This document shows positions 48,968 through 58,029 of a stretch of DNA of 59,261 nt, piece by piece. Numbering within the stretch: position 1 is the stretch's first letter; every line of letters starts with the position of its first letter. Position numbers and translations under genes: made by a program. The notes beneath the pieces were generated by a model. That model saw only the letters and a list, made by a program, of their open reading frames with translations. It did not search any database and was not told where the DNA came from. This DNA is from Streptomyces olivaceus (GTDB lineage Bacteria > Actinomycetota > Actinomycetes > Streptomycetales > Streptomycetaceae), in NCBI RefSeq assembly GCF_000721235.1, contig NZ_JOFH01000036.1:1-59261 (forward strand). The letters are read 5' to 3'.

Positions 48968-49519
48968 TCAACCCCTCTCGTGCCGGAGGATCTCGGCCAG
49001 GCCCGGTGCCTCCCGGTCCCGCCGGGACACCGAAGTGACCGGCAGCGGCCAGGGGATGGCGAGGTCCGGGTCGTCGTAGGCGATCGTCACGTCCTCGGCC
49101 GGGTCGTGCGGGCGGTCGATGCGGTACGAGGTGTCGGCGGTCTCGGTCAGCGCCTGGAAGCCGTGCGCGCAGCCCGCCGGGATGTACAGGGTCGTCTGGG
49201 TCTCGCCGGACAGCTCGAAGAAGCCGCGGCCCAGGTACGTCGGCGAGTGCGGACGCAGGTCCACGACCACGTCGAAGACCTTCCCGTACGAGCAGCGCAC
49301 CAGCTTGGCCTCGCCCGCGCCGGAGCGCAGGTGCAGGCCGCGCAGGACGCCCCGGACCGAGTGGGAGAGGCTGTCCTGGACGAAGGCGGCCGGGTCGAGG
49401 CCCACCGAGCGGATCACGTCGGCGTCGAAGGTGCGGCAGAAGAAGCCGCGTTCGTCGGCGTGGGGCGTCGGCTCGAAGAGGTACGCGCCGGCGACCTCCG
49501 GGACTTCGGTCACTTTCAC
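48968..49519 (-). CDS. RmlC-like NDP-4-keto-sugar 3,5-epimerase
   Basis: The 183-residue cupin enzyme has CRTFDADVIRSVGLDPAAFV near the N-terminus, VRGVLRGLHLRSG with the catalytic His, CSYGKVFDVVVDLRPHSPTY and YIPAGCAHGFQALTETADTS followed by a Tyr (SYRIDRPHDP). Members epimerise 4-keto-6-deoxy NDP-sugars at C3 and/or C5. In this operon the sugar is probably CDP-linked rather than dTDP-linked, because the cytidylyltransferase-like gene is the only sugar-activating enzyme. GTG 49519 follows AGGAGGCACC and overlaps the pyruvyltransferase-like stop (GTGA). Confidence 0.88.
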   Translation of the reverse strand: MKVTEVPEVAGAYLFEPTPHADERGFFCRTFDADVIRSVGLDPAAFVQDSLSHSVRGVLRGLHLRSGAGEAKLVRCSYGKVFDVVVDLRPHSPTYLGRGFFELSGETQTTLYIPAGCAHGFQALTETADTSYRIDRPHDPAEDVTIAYDDPDLAIPWPLPVTSVSRRDREAPGLAEILRHERG

Positions 49520-50760
49520 GGTGCCTCCTGCCGGGCGCGGGCGCGCGGGTCGGTGGGGTCCGGTCCCGGCGCCAGGACCGCGGTCAGGGCGGCGAACTGG
49601 TGCTCGACGCGCCGGGCGACGGCCCGGTTCCGCTCGGCGAGCGTCCGCCGCAGCTCGGCCGACCGCCGCTCCAGCGCCCGGAACCGCTCCAGCAGCCGTT
49701 CGGCGTCGATCTCGCGCGCCGAGTGGCAGTATTCGCCCAGTCCCATCTCGGCCATGAGCGAGTCGCTCTTCGCCGAGTAGCTGAGGGCGAGCGTCGGAGT
49801 GCCGACCTTCAGCGCGCAGACCAGGTTGTGGTACCGGGTCGCCACGACGGCGTCGGCACCCGCCGTTTCCTTCATCAGGTCGGCCAGCGAGGCCGCCTCG
49901 GCGACGGTGACCAGCGGCGAGCCCACCGCGTCGACGATCGCGTCGGCCACCGGCCGGTCCAGCTCGTCGCCGGTGAGCAGCCGGACCGGCCTGCCCTCCG
50001 CCGCCAGCGCGCGCACGAACCGGGTCGTCCCGTCCAGGTAGCGCCGGTGGATCTCCTCGGCGCGGTCGCGTTCGTCGTTGCTCCCGTGGAAGTCCATGAC
50101 GCCGACGCAGACCGGTCCGGGCGTGTCCGCGGGCTCGTTCGCCGACGGTGCGGGCAGCGCGAACACGAGGTCCGCGTAGACCTCGTCCCGCGCGGTGTCC
50201 ACGCCCATCGCCCGCATCGCGTCGCGCGACTGGGTGTCCCGGTACGACCGGTACGAGGCCAGCCGTGTCGACCACCGCGTCAGGGCCCGTGTCGGCCGGT
50301 TGCCGATCGGGCCCGCGCCGACGCTGACGAGCGCGACCCGGGTGCGCAGCAGCCGGCCGCTCGCACAGAGCAGGAAGAGCGAGTACGGGAACCCCCACGG
50401 CCGCAGCGGCAGCGTGGTCTCCAGGACGCCCGTGCCCGGCACGATCACCGCGTCGTGCCGGCGCACCCAGGCGGCGGTGCGGACCGCGTCGACGATCTTG
50501 CCCAGGCCCTTGCCCGCGACGGCGCCCGCCCGGGACGCCGTCCGGTACTCGCCGCGGTACCAGTTCAGCCGTGTCGTGGGGATCCCGTACCGGGTCGCGA
50601 CGATCTCCGGTCCGCCGCACATCGCGTCCACGACCGCCTCGGGGTGCGCGGCGCGGAGGTGGTCGAGCACGGCTTCCAGTGACCCGTCGTTGCCGGTGTT
50701 CCCGGCGCCGAACAGGCCGAACACCCCCACACGTAAAGGGGACGTGTGCTCCGGCGTCAT
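49516..50760 (-). CDS. Polysaccharide pyruvyl transferase family protein
   Basis: The 414-residue product has the CsaB/WcaK-type fold pattern: VGVFGLFGAGNTGNDGSLEA at the N-terminus, VIVPGTGVLE with the family glycine motif, VGAGPIGNRP mid-chain and VATRYHNLVCALKVGTPTLA near the C-terminus. Members add pyruvate ketals to sugars of envelope polysaccharides, although some have other glycosyl-type roles. Start and stop overlap its neighbours by four bases on both sides. The C-terminal tail of about 60 residues is helical and arginine-rich. Confidence 0.85.
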   Translation of the reverse strand: MTPEHTSPLRVGVFGLFGAGNTGNDGSLEAVLDHLRAAHPEAVVDAMCGGPEIVATRYGIPTTRLNWYRGEYRTASRAGAVAGKGLGKIVDAVRTAAWVRRHDAVIVPGTGVLETTLPLRPWGFPYSLFLLCASGRLLRTRVALVSVGAGPIGNRPTRALTRWSTRLASYRSYRDTQSRDAMRAMGVDTARDEVYADLVFALPAPSANEPADTPGPVCVGVMDFHGSNDERDRAEEIHRRYLDGTTRFVRALAAEGRPVRLLTGDELDRPVADAIVDAVGSPLVTVAEAASLADLMKETAGADAVVATRYHNLVCALKVGTPTLALSYSAKSDSLMAEMGLGEYCHSAREIDAERLLERFRALERRSAELRRTLAERNRAVARRVEHQFAALTAVLAPGPDPTDPRARARQEAP

Positions 50761-51704
50761 GCGTTCTTCCCTTCGCGGCCGGCGACGAGGTCGTCGACGG
50801 AGACGGTGAGCCGGTCGGGATCGACCGGGGTGCGGTCCTCGACCCGCTCGCCGGCGCCCGGACGGGCCCGGCTGGTCAGCCACGCGGCCAGGTGGCCGTA
50901 GCACGCGCGCCGGTCGGCCGCGGACAGCGGCGCCCGCCGGACCGCCGAGACGAAGCCCCATACGTACTCGGCGAGCAGCCGGGGCGTCGGGTGCAGCGGG
51001 CCCGCCCGGCGCGGGTCGAGGTTGACGCACCGGGAGCGTTTGGAGGGGTTGGCCCGCTCGGCGCGGGTCGGGTGGTCCCGGCGGAAGTACAGCAGCTCCG
51101 GCACCTGGTGGAAGGGCCCGTGCAGGGTGATCTCGGCGACGAACGTGCGGTCGGCGTGGTGGTAGCTGTCGTGCGGCTTCACCCGGCGCAGCATGTCGGC
51201 CCGCATCACCCCGTAGAAGTCGTCGCCCCCCGGTTCGAACAGCAGGCTGCGGAAGCGCTCCGGCGCGTGCGGCGAGTCGGTGGCGAGCCCGTACTCGTAG
51301 GGGACCTTGACCTTGCCGTCGCCGTCGACGACGGCCTGGCCGGAGTGGGCGAGGACCGCCTCGGGACGCTCGTCCAGCGCCTCGACGCAGCGCCGCAGCA
51401 GGTCGCGGGCGTACAGGTCGTCGTGCGAGGCCCACTTGAACAGCTCGCCGCGGCACTCGGTGAAGACGTGGTTGTGGTTGGGCGCGGCGCCGATGTTCCG
51501 GGACAGCCTGATGTACCTCACGCGCGAGTCCCGCGCGGCGTAGCGGCGGCAGATGTCGCGGGTCGCGTCCGTCGAGGCGTTGTCGGAGACGACCAGTTCG
51601 AAGTCCTCGTAGGTCTGGCCGAGCAGGGCGTCGAACGCCTCGGCCAGGTACTCCTCGCCGTTGTACACGGGCAGGCCGATACTCAGCCGGGGGCGTGCGG
51701 TCAT
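50757..51704 (-). CDS. Glycosyltransferase family 2
   Basis: The 315-residue enzyme is probably membrane-associated. The GT-A start is LSIGLPVYNGEEYLAEAFDA, the nucleotide-binding VVSDNASTDATRDICRRYA follows, and the DxD-like acidic pair is KWASHDDLYA. No membrane segment is obvious. It transfers a sugar from an NDP donor in building the repeat unit. It begins with a four-base overlap with the flippase stop and ends with an overlap into the pyruvyltransferase-like gene. Confidence 0.88.
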   Translation of the reverse strand: MTARPRLSIGLPVYNGEEYLAEAFDALLGQTYEDFELVVSDNASTDATRDICRRYAARDSRVRYIRLSRNIGAAPNHNHVFTECRGELFKWASHDDLYARDLLRRCVEALDERPEAVLAHSGQAVVDGDGKVKVPYEYGLATDSPHAPERFRSLLFEPGGDDFYGVMRADMLRRVKPHDSYHHADRTFVAEITLHGPFHQVPELLYFRRDHPTRAERANPSKRSRCVNLDPRRAGPLHPTPRLLAEYVWGFVSAVRRAPLSAADRRACYGHLAAWLTSRARPGAGERVEDRTPVDPDRLTVSVDDLVAGREGKNA

Positions 51705-53047
51705 GGGTTCCTCGTCTCGGGGACTTCGGGGACTTCGGGGACTTCGGGGACGGGATCGGGGTGGCGCTCGCGCAGGGCGGCCCGCAGGTGCAGCCACCAC
51801 GCGGCCGAGCCGCACAGGGACGCGGCCGCGGCGCCCCAGGCGGAGCCGACCGTGCCGCCCGCGACGGCGCCGCCGAGCCCGCCGCCGACGTAGCAGGCGG
51901 AGGCGAAGAGCTGGCAGCGCAGGCTGCGCCGGGCCGCGGCGAGGGCGCGCAGCCCGGCCGCCGCGCCGGTGCCGATGCCGGCGCCCGCGACGCTCAGCGT
52001 GACCGGCACGATCAGCTCCGACGCACCGCTCCAGACGTCGCCGATCACCAGTTCGCCCAGCCGGTCCGGCAGGAGCAGCAGCGTTCCGCCCCACAGCAGG
52101 GCGGCGACGGCCTGGCCGCCGCCGAGCAGGAGGCAGAACCGGCCGAGCCGGTGCGGGGCCTGGCGCAGCACCCGCGCCGATTCCGCGACGGTGACCAGGG
52201 AGAGGCCCATCAGCACGGCGAGGAACGGGCCCATCAGCAGCTCGGCGCCCCGCACCACACCGACCGCGCCGACGCCGACTATGGCGCCGAGCCCGTAGGC
52301 GCGCAGCTGGCTCGCGCCGCTGACGCCGACGTTCTCGACCAGGTACCGGTAGCCCAGGTCGCGCTGCTCGCGCAGCCACGCGCGTGCCCGCGCCGGCCTC
52401 GGCCGGATGCCGGACTGGAAGCAGCCGTAGACCGCGGCCGCCGCCGCCGATCCGCCCCAGGCGAGCACGAAGGCGGACACGCTGCCCACCTGGGCCGCCA
52501 CCACCATCGCCGGGACGAGCGCGACGCCCCACACGACGTCGTTGACGAACGCCTTGCGGCCGGCCCCGGCGGCGAAGAACGCGTACCGCCAGGCGTCCTG
52601 CAGCAGCAGCCCCGGCAGTACGACGCCCAGGCAGGCGAACGCGGGCCCCACCCGGCCGCCGATCAGTAGGCCGAGCACGAGGCACGGCACGCCGATGGCA
52701 GCGGCGACGCCGAGGGCGGTGCCCGAGGAGCGGGCCACCGCCTCGCGCCAGGCCGTCTCCGGCACGCCGCTGAAACGCACCACGAGCGGGTCGGTGGCCA
52801 GCCCGCGGGAGACGTTGAGCACCACGCCGTAGGTCACCCAGGCCAGGCTGAACACGCCGAACGCGGTCAGCCCGAGCTCGCGGGCCACGTAGACGCCGAC
52901 CACGAAGTTGGACAGGCTGGACGCCGCCTGGTCGGCCAGTCCCCACGAGAGCCGGCCGACCATGCCCCGGGTGCCGGTCCGCCGGACGGGCCCGGCCCGC
53001 TCCGCCGCGGGCGTCCGCTTCTCCTCCCCGGTGGTCATGGGCGTCAT
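51701..53047 (-). CDS. Polysaccharide flippase (Wzx/MATE-like)
   Basis: The 448-residue polytopic membrane protein has about twelve segments. It includes the family opening LSWGLADQAASSLSNFVVGV, then YVARELGLTAFGVFSLAWVT, and later GPFLAVLMGLSLVTVAESAR. It would flip a lipid-linked oligosaccharide or export the product. The C-terminus carries a short VPE repeat (PVPEVPEVPEVPETRNP) encoded by four near-identical 9-base units. ATG 53047 overlaps the DUF4910 stop; ATG 53038 is an alternative start in frame. Confidence 0.87.
   Translation of the reverse strand: MTPMTTGEEKRTPAAERAGPVRRTGTRGMVGRLSWGLADQAASSLSNFVVGVYVARELGLTAFGVFSLAWVTYGVVLNVSRGLATDPLVVRFSGVPETAWREAVARSSGTALGVAAAIGVPCLVLGLLIGGRVGPAFACLGVVLPGLLLQDAWRYAFFAAGAGRKAFVNDVVWGVALVPAMVVAAQVGSVSAFVLAWGGSAAAAAVYGCFQSGIRPRPARARAWLREQRDLGYRYLVENVGVSGASQLRAYGLGAIVGVGAVGVVRGAELLMGPFLAVLMGLSLVTVAESARVLRQAPHRLGRFCLLLGGGQAVAALLWGGTLLLLPDRLGELVIGDVWSGASELIVPVTLSVAGAGIGTGAAAGLRALAAARRSLRCQLFASACYVGGGLGGAVAGGTVGSAWGAAAASLCGSAAWWLHLRAALRERHPDPVPEVPEVPEVPETRNP
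51717..51750. repeat. Tandem 9-base repeat in the flippase 3-prime end
   Basis: Units of GGACTTCGG are repeated about four times with little variation. The unit length keeps the reading frame, giving V-P-E repeats in the protein tail. Copy number could vary by slippage without breaking the gene. Confidence 0.8.
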
Positions 53048-54318
53048 GCCTTGATCAGCCCGGCGCCGTGCAGGGCGTCCGCCGCGCCGGCGACGGTGTC
53101 GAACGGCAGGCCCGACCGGTCGGCGACGTCCAGCAGCGCGTGCTCGCCGTCGGAGAGGCTGAGCACCCAGAGCATGGCCAGCTGCGCCTGCTTCGCGTCG
53201 CTGCGGCCGCCGAGCGAGTCGTACAACCCGCGCCGGCCCAGCTGCGGTTCGCCGTAGGGGCTGAGGTTGACGTAGCGCCGGTTGCGGTCCAGGACGGCGA
53301 ACGCCTCGCGGCACACGGCGAGCGTGTCCGCCATCGCCGCCGGGGAGACGAAGTCCAGGTCGTCCGCCGAGGTGTGGTACTCGGGGTAGCCGGCGTACGG
53401 GGTGCGGGTGAGAGATCCCACGCCCAGGTCGAACCCGGGCGAGCAGTACTGCCGCTCGTCGTAGCCGTACGGCGTGAACCCGGCGATGCGGTGCGGGCGT
53501 TGGGAGGCGGTCAGCACGTGCCGCAGCACCCGGTCGATCTCCGCGTCGCCCCGCCTGCTCTGCTTGTACGTCAGTTGCCCCGGGTCGCCCGCGCAGGCCA
53601 GCACCAGACCGTGCTTGACCCGCTCCACCCGCTCCCGGTTGCGGGCCAGCCAGGTGATCGCCCCGATGGTGCCGGGCGCGAAGACGAACCGGTAGGTGTA
53701 GTACGGCGTCCGCTCCGCCAGCGCGCGGGCCAGGAACGTCGCCACGGCGATGCCGGCCAGGTTGTCGTTGGCCAGCGACGGGTGGCAGACGTGGCAGGAG
53801 ACGAGCACCTCGTCGGACACCTGCCCGGGCACCACGTGCTCGGCGTAGGTGAGGTGGCCGTCCGCCAGGGTGGAGTCGACCCGGACCTCGTACTCGCCGT
53901 CCGGCAGCGCGTCCAGGGTCTCCTGGGCCAGGCAGAATCCCCACGCCGGCTCGTAGTAGCTGGTGCGGTACGGCACCCAGCCCGGGTGGTCCGGCAGGGT
54001 GTGCAGGTGCGGGCGCAGGTCGGCCAGCGGCATTGTCGCCGACACCGGCACGCTGTAGCCGAGCACGTGCAGGCTGGACTCGGCGAAGTCGACGACCCGG
54101 CGGCCGGCCGCGTCGGCGACGTACGCGTCCCGGATGTTCCACTCCTGCGGCACCGTCCAGTCCAGCACCCGCGTCCCGGTCGGCACCTCGTGCACGCGCA
54201 GGGGGAGGTACTCGTCGACGATCCGCAGGGTGGCGCGCACGCCGTCGCCCGTGATGCTCCGGCACAGCGGGTAGAGCCGCTCCACCAGCCCGTACATCTC
54301 CTCCCCGTACCCGGTCAT
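53044..54318 (-). CDS. DUF4910 aminopeptidase-like protein
   Basis: The 424-residue protein matches the DUF4910/DUF2172 family. It opens EMYGLVERLYPLCRSITGDG. A zinc-peptidase-like core has SCHVCHPSLANDNLAGIAVA (His and Asp ligands), YDERQYCSPGFDLGVGSLTR and PEYHTSADDLDFVS (His, Asp). A winged-helix-like domain (about 350-424) ends the chain. Homologues, from memory, recur in polysaccharide clusters, though their substrate is unknown; removal of an aminoacyl or amide group from a sugar intermediate is one idea. No signal peptide. Four-base overlaps on both sides tie it to the operon. Confidence 0.8.
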   Translation of the reverse strand: MTGYGEEMYGLVERLYPLCRSITGDGVRATLRIVDEYLPLRVHEVPTGTRVLDWTVPQEWNIRDAYVADAAGRRVVDFAESSLHVLGYSVPVSATMPLADLRPHLHTLPDHPGWVPYRTSYYEPAWGFCLAQETLDALPDGEYEVRVDSTLADGHLTYAEHVVPGQVSDEVLVSCHVCHPSLANDNLAGIAVATFLARALAERTPYYTYRFVFAPGTIGAITWLARNRERVERVKHGLVLACAGDPGQLTYKQSRRGDAEIDRVLRHVLTASQRPHRIAGFTPYGYDERQYCSPGFDLGVGSLTRTPYAGYPEYHTSADDLDFVSPAAMADTLAVCREAFAVLDRNRRYVNLSPYGEPQLGRRGLYDSLGGRSDAKQAQLAMLWVLSLSDGEHALLDVADRSGLPFDTVAGAADALHGAGLIKA

Positions 54319-55340
54319 CGGCGCCACCGCAGGGTGTCGTCGACGGCACCCGTCTCCGACGCCGCCCGCAGCACCGCCAGCCGGGTGAACCGGCCCTCGA
54401 AGTCCTCCCGGGTGAGGCCGAAGTCGCGGTAGGCGTCGGCGAGTTCGACCGCCCCCTGCTTCACCGTCCACGCGCAGTCGAAGCCGGGGACCGCGGCGCG
54501 GAAGCGGGAGAAGTCCACCCGGTACGAGCGCGGGTCGGCCCCGGTCTCCCCGGTGATCACGACCTTCGAGCCGGCCACCGCCGCCGCGACCTGCTCGGCG
54601 ATCTCGGCCACCGTGACGTTGTTGGCCTCGCTGCCGATGTTGAACGCCCGGTCGTGCACCGCCTCCCGCGGCGCGTCCAGCGCGGCCGTGAAGGCCCGGG
54701 CGATGTCCGCTGCGTGCACCAGCGGACGCCAGGGGGTGCCGTCGGAGAGCACCAGGACCTCGCCGGACAGCAGAGCGTGGCCCACGAGGTTGTTCAGCAC
54801 GATGTCCGCGCGCAGCCGGGGCGAGTGGCCGAAGGCGGTGGCGTTGCGCATGTACACCGGACTGAAGTCGCCGTCGCACAGCGCGTGCAGGTCGTCCTCC
54901 ACCCGCACCTTGGACTCCGCGTACGGCGTCACCGGGCGCAGCGGGGCGTCCTCGGCCACCAGGCCGTCACCGCCCGCGGCGCCGTAGACCGAGCAGGTCG
55001 AGGCGTACAGGAAGCGCTGCACCCCGGCGTCGCGGGCCAGCCGGGCCAGGCGCACCGAGGCGTGGTGGTTGATGTCGTAGGTGAGTTCCGGCGCCAGTGA
55101 GCCCAGGGGGTCGTTGGAGAGCGCGGCCAGATGGATCACGGCGTCCACCCCGGCCACGTGCTCGGCCGTGACGTCGCGCAGGTCCACCCGCCGGCCCGGC
55201 GGGTCGGCGGGCGCCGGGCCGAGGACGCAGTCCGCGAACAGGCCCGCGTCGAGCCCCACGACCTCGTGCCCGGCCGCGGTGAGCACCGGGGCCATCACGG
55301 TGCCCAGATAGCCCTGGTGCCCGGTCAGCAGTACGCGCAA
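54315..55340 (-). CDS. NAD-dependent epimerase/dehydratase
   Basis: The 341-residue extended SDR has LLTGHQGYLGTVMAPVL as nucleotide loop (TGxxGYLG), VIHLAALSNDP, FLYASTCSVYG and the catalytic YAESK. MRNATAFGHSPRLRADIVLN and TPWRPLVHAADIARAF are typical of sugar dehydratase/epimerase enzymes. It could be the 4,6-dehydratase-like or reductase step acting on the CDP-sugar. The start appears to be TTG 55340, with GGGGGA eight bases upstream and three bases after the PIG-L stop; a TTG start is unusual here. Confidence 0.88.
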   Translation of the reverse strand: MRVLLTGHQGYLGTVMAPVLTAAGHEVVGLDAGLFADCVLGPAPADPPGRRVDLRDVTAEHVAGVDAVIHLAALSNDPLGSLAPELTYDINHHASVRLARLARDAGVQRFLYASTCSVYGAAGGDGLVAEDAPLRPVTPYAESKVRVEDDLHALCDGDFSPVYMRNATAFGHSPRLRADIVLNNLVGHALLSGEVLVLSDGTPWRPLVHAADIARAFTAALDAPREAVHDRAFNIGSEANNVTVAEIAEQVAAAVAGSKVVITGETGADPRSYRVDFSRFRAAVPGFDCAWTVKQGAVELADAYRDFGLTREDFEGRFTRLAVLRAASETGAVDDTLRWRR

Positions 55341-55343
55341 GGT

Positions 55344-55991
55344 TCAATCCCCCAGGTCGAGAGTGAGTTTGGTGACGGCGAACGCCTCGGCGTAGCGCGC
55401 GTGGCATTCGATGCCGCGGATCCGGGCCAGACCGAGGAAGGCCTCCCGGTCGTACCAGGGCCGGTGCCGCTGCGAGGGGTAGTGCTCCTGAAGCAGCCCT
55501 GCCTTCAGTTCGGCCGTCTCCGGCGACAGCGGCTGGTAGGCCGCCGGACGGCCCAGGTCGCCGTCCCACTTGACGATCTCGTAGCCGAGGACGAGATGGT
55601 CGCGGAACGCGGTGGTCGTCAGCTTCGCCAGGGCGCGGTGGTCCTGGTGCGCGTCGTCGGTGCGCGGCGCCAGGACCAGCTCCGGCTCGCTGCGCCCGCG
55701 CAGTTCCTCGACCGCGGCCTTGGCCTCCTCCCAGTGCGCCGGCATGCGGCCGTCCGGCAGCTTGAGGACGGTCAGCCGCAGGTCGGCGCCCGGGCAGAAG
55801 GCGGCGAGCGCGGCCCTCTCCTCCTGCTCCCGCTCGCCGCCACCGCCCGTAAGGACCAGCGCGTCGACCCGGACCCCCGGCCGCGCCCGGCAGAGCGTCA
55901 GCAGTGTGCCGCCCGCGCCGATGGCGATGTCGTCGCAGTGCGCGCCCATCGCGACGACCCGGCCCAGGCGCCCGGCACCGAGCCGGATCAC
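55344..55991 (-). CDS. PIG-L family deacetylase
   Basis: The 215-residue LmbE-like zinc deacetylase has GAHCDDIAIGAGGTLL near 16 (AHxDD motif) and DDAHQDHRALAKLT near 112 (HxxH-type third ligand). Members remove N-acetyl groups from amino sugars such as GlcNAc. Its presence implies an amino sugar in the product or an amine freed for later modification. GTG 55991 overlaps the cytidylyltransferase stop by four bases. No signal peptide, so it acts in the cytoplasm. Confidence 0.87.
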   Translation of the reverse strand: MIRLGAGRLGRVVAMGAHCDDIAIGAGGTLLTLCRARPGVRVDALVLTGGGGEREQEERAALAAFCPGADLRLTVLKLPDGRMPAHWEEAKAAVEELRGRSEPELVLAPRTDDAHQDHRALAKLTTTAFRDHLVLGYEIVKWDGDLGRPAAYQPLSPETAELKAGLLQEHYPSQRHRPWYDREAFLGLARIRGIECHARYAEAFAVTKLTLDLGD

Positions 55992-56797
55992 GCGGACCCC
56001 GCACCGGCGTGCGCGGCCGCGCCGTCCCGCTCCCACACGGCCCACGGGCGCTCGCCCCGGGTGTAGGCGGCGTCCAGCGCGGCCCGCTCCTTCACGGTGT
56101 CGGTCGGCTTCCAGAAGCCGCGGTGCCGGTGCGCCACCAGCCGTCCTCGCTTGGCCAGTCCCGCGCAACCGTCGGCGACCAGGTCCCCGTCCCGGGGGAT
56201 GTGGTCGAAGACCTCCTGGCGGAGCACGAAGTAGCCGCCGTTCTCCCACAGCGGCAGCTCACTCACCGGCGTGATCCCGCCCACCAGTCCGTCCTCGCCC
56301 AGGTCCACGCAGTGGAACGAGGACTGCGGCGGCACGACCATCATCGAGGCGCCGGCGTCCCGCCGGGCGAACCGGTCGATCATCTCCGGCAGCGGGGCGT
56401 CGGTGAGCACGTCGGCGTAGTTGGCGAGGAACATCTCGTCGCCGTCCAGGTGGTGCCGCACCCGGCGCAGCCGCTCGCCGATCGGCGACTCGATGCCGGT
56501 CTGCGCGAACGTGATCGTCCAGTCGGACATGTCGGTGGACAGCAGCTCGGTCCGCCCGCCGCGCAGCACGAAGTCGTTGGACGCCGTCTCCTCGTAGGTG
56601 AGGAAGAACTCCTTGATGTGATGGGCCCCGTAGCCCAGGCACAGGACGAACTCCGTGTGCCCGTAGTGCGCGTAGTAGCGCATGACGTGCCAGATGAGCG
56701 GCCGCGGCCCGACCATCGCCATCGGCTTGGGCACGTCGTCGGACGTCCCCTCGCGCATCCGCATCCCGTAACCGCCGCAGAACAGTACGACCTTCAT
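55988..56797 (-). CDS. rfbF: Glucose-1-phosphate cytidylyltransferase-like nucleotidyltransferase
   Basis: The 269-residue enzyme has the nucleotidyltransferase start VVLFCGGYGMRMREGTSDDV followed by PKPMAMVGPRPLIWHVMRYY, close to RfbF. Further features are LCLGYGAHHIKEFF, ETLANYADVL-like FLANYADVLTDAPL with the metal Asp, and ENGGYFVLRQEVFDHI. RfbF makes CDP-glucose, the entry to CDP-linked 3,6-dideoxy or C-methyl sugars. It is the only sugar-activating enzyme in the visible operon. The C-terminal HRGFWKPTDTVKERAALD is typical. Four-base overlaps join it to both neighbours. Confidence 0.86.
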   Translation of the reverse strand: MKVVLFCGGYGMRMREGTSDDVPKPMAMVGPRPLIWHVMRYYAHYGHTEFVLCLGYGAHHIKEFFLTYEETASNDFVLRGGRTELLSTDMSDWTITFAQTGIESPIGERLRRVRHHLDGDEMFLANYADVLTDAPLPEMIDRFARRDAGASMMVVPPQSSFHCVDLGEDGLVGGITPVSELPLWENGGYFVLRQEVFDHIPRDGDLVADGCAGLAKRGRLVAHRHRGFWKPTDTVKERAALDAAYTRGERPWAVWERDGAAAHAGAGSA

Positions 56798-58029
56798 CGC
56801 TCGACCTCGACAATGCTCAGTTCCGGGATGGGGAAGACCAGCCGGCCGCCCCACTCGTGCACGAAGGACAGCTGCTCGACCAGCTCGTCCCGCAGGTTCC
56901 AGGGCAGGACCAGCACCCAGTCCGGCCGGTCCGCCTCGATCTGCTCGGGCGGCAGGACCGGGATGCGGGCGCCCGGCGTGAACCGGCCGTGCTTGTACGG
57001 GTTGCGGTCGACCGTGTAGGCGAGCAGGTCCGGGCGGACACCGCAGTGGTTGAGCAGCGTGTTGCCCTTGCCCGGGGCGCCGTAGCCGACCACCGTCTCG
57101 CCGCGCTCGGCCGCCTCGATCAGGAACCGCAGCAGGTCCCGGCGGACCTTGGCCACCCGGGCGGAGAACTCGGCGTACCCGGTCAACTCCCGCAGCCCGG
57201 CCGCCTTCTCCCTCTCCAGCACGTCGGACACCCGCGCGCTCGGTTCCCCGGCCACTTCGGCCGGCCGGGCCCACAGCCGGACGGAACCGCCGTGCGTGGG
57301 CAGCAGCTCGACGTCCACCAGCGTGAGTCCGCCGCTCGCCAGCGCCCGGATCGCGGAGGCGACCGTGTAGTACTGGAAGTGCTCGTGGTAGATCGTGTCG
57401 TACTGGTTCTCCTCGATCAGGGTCAGCAGGTGCTGCACCTCGATCGAGACCCAGCCGTCGTCGGCGACCAGGGCGCGCAGGCCCTCGGTGAAGCCGACCA
57501 CGTCGGGGATGTGCGCGTACACGTTGTTGGCCACGACCAGATCCGCCGGCCCGTGCTCCTCGCGGACGGCGGTGCCGGTGGCCGGGTCCAGGAACTCGGT
57601 GAGCGTGGGCACCCCCGCCTCGCGCGCCGCGGCGCCGACGTTCACCGACGGCTCGATGCCGAGGCAGCGGATGCCCCGGTCCACCAAGTGCCGCAGCAGG
57701 TACCCGTCGTTGCTCGCCACCTCGACCACGAAGGCGTCAGGACCGAGCGGCAGCCGCCCGACGGCGTCCGCGACGAACGCGCGGGCGTGCTCCACCCAGG
57801 AGGTCGAGTACGAGGAGAAGTACGCGTACTGCGTGAACGTCTCCTCCGGCGTGATCAGCGGCGGCAACTGCGCCAGCCAGCAGTCGGTGCACACCCGCAG
57901 GTGCAGCGGGTACGCCGGTTCCGGCCGGTCCAGCTGGTCCGCCGAGAGAAAGCTCTCGCACGGCGGCGTCGCCCCGAGGTCGACGACGCTCGCCATCGCC
58001 TCCGAGCCGCAGAGTCGGCATCGTGTCAT
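56794..58029 (-). CDS. Sugar C-methyltransferase (TylC3/NovU-like)
   Basis: The 411-residue enzyme has the zinc-binding N-terminal domain CRLCGS...CTDCW (Methyltransf_13). A SAM domain follows (EVASNDGYLLRHLVDRGIRC, VVANNVYAHIPDVVGFTEGL). The signature TIYHEHFQYYTV contains the catalytic His-Glu-His, and a C-terminal Methyltransf_14 domain has VGYGAPGKGNTLLNHCGV and VLPWNLRDELVEQL. Members add a methyl group to C3 or another carbon of keto-deoxy sugars. Together with RfbF-like and RmlC-like genes this suggests a branched-chain CDP-sugar. ATG 58029 overlaps the GT4 stop. Confidence 0.87.
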   Translation of the reverse strand: MTRCRLCGSEAMASVVDLGATPPCESFLSADQLDRPEPAYPLHLRVCTDCWLAQLPPLITPEETFTQYAYFSSYSTSWVEHARAFVADAVGRLPLGPDAFVVEVASNDGYLLRHLVDRGIRCLGIEPSVNVGAAAREAGVPTLTEFLDPATGTAVREEHGPADLVVANNVYAHIPDVVGFTEGLRALVADDGWVSIEVQHLLTLIEENQYDTIYHEHFQYYTVASAIRALASGGLTLVDVELLPTHGGSVRLWARPAEVAGEPSARVSDVLEREKAAGLRELTGYAEFSARVAKVRRDLLRFLIEAAERGETVVGYGAPGKGNTLLNHCGVRPDLLAYTVDRNPYKHGRFTPGARIPVLPPEQIEADRPDWVLVLPWNLRDELVEQLSFVHEWGGRLVFPIPELSIVEVER

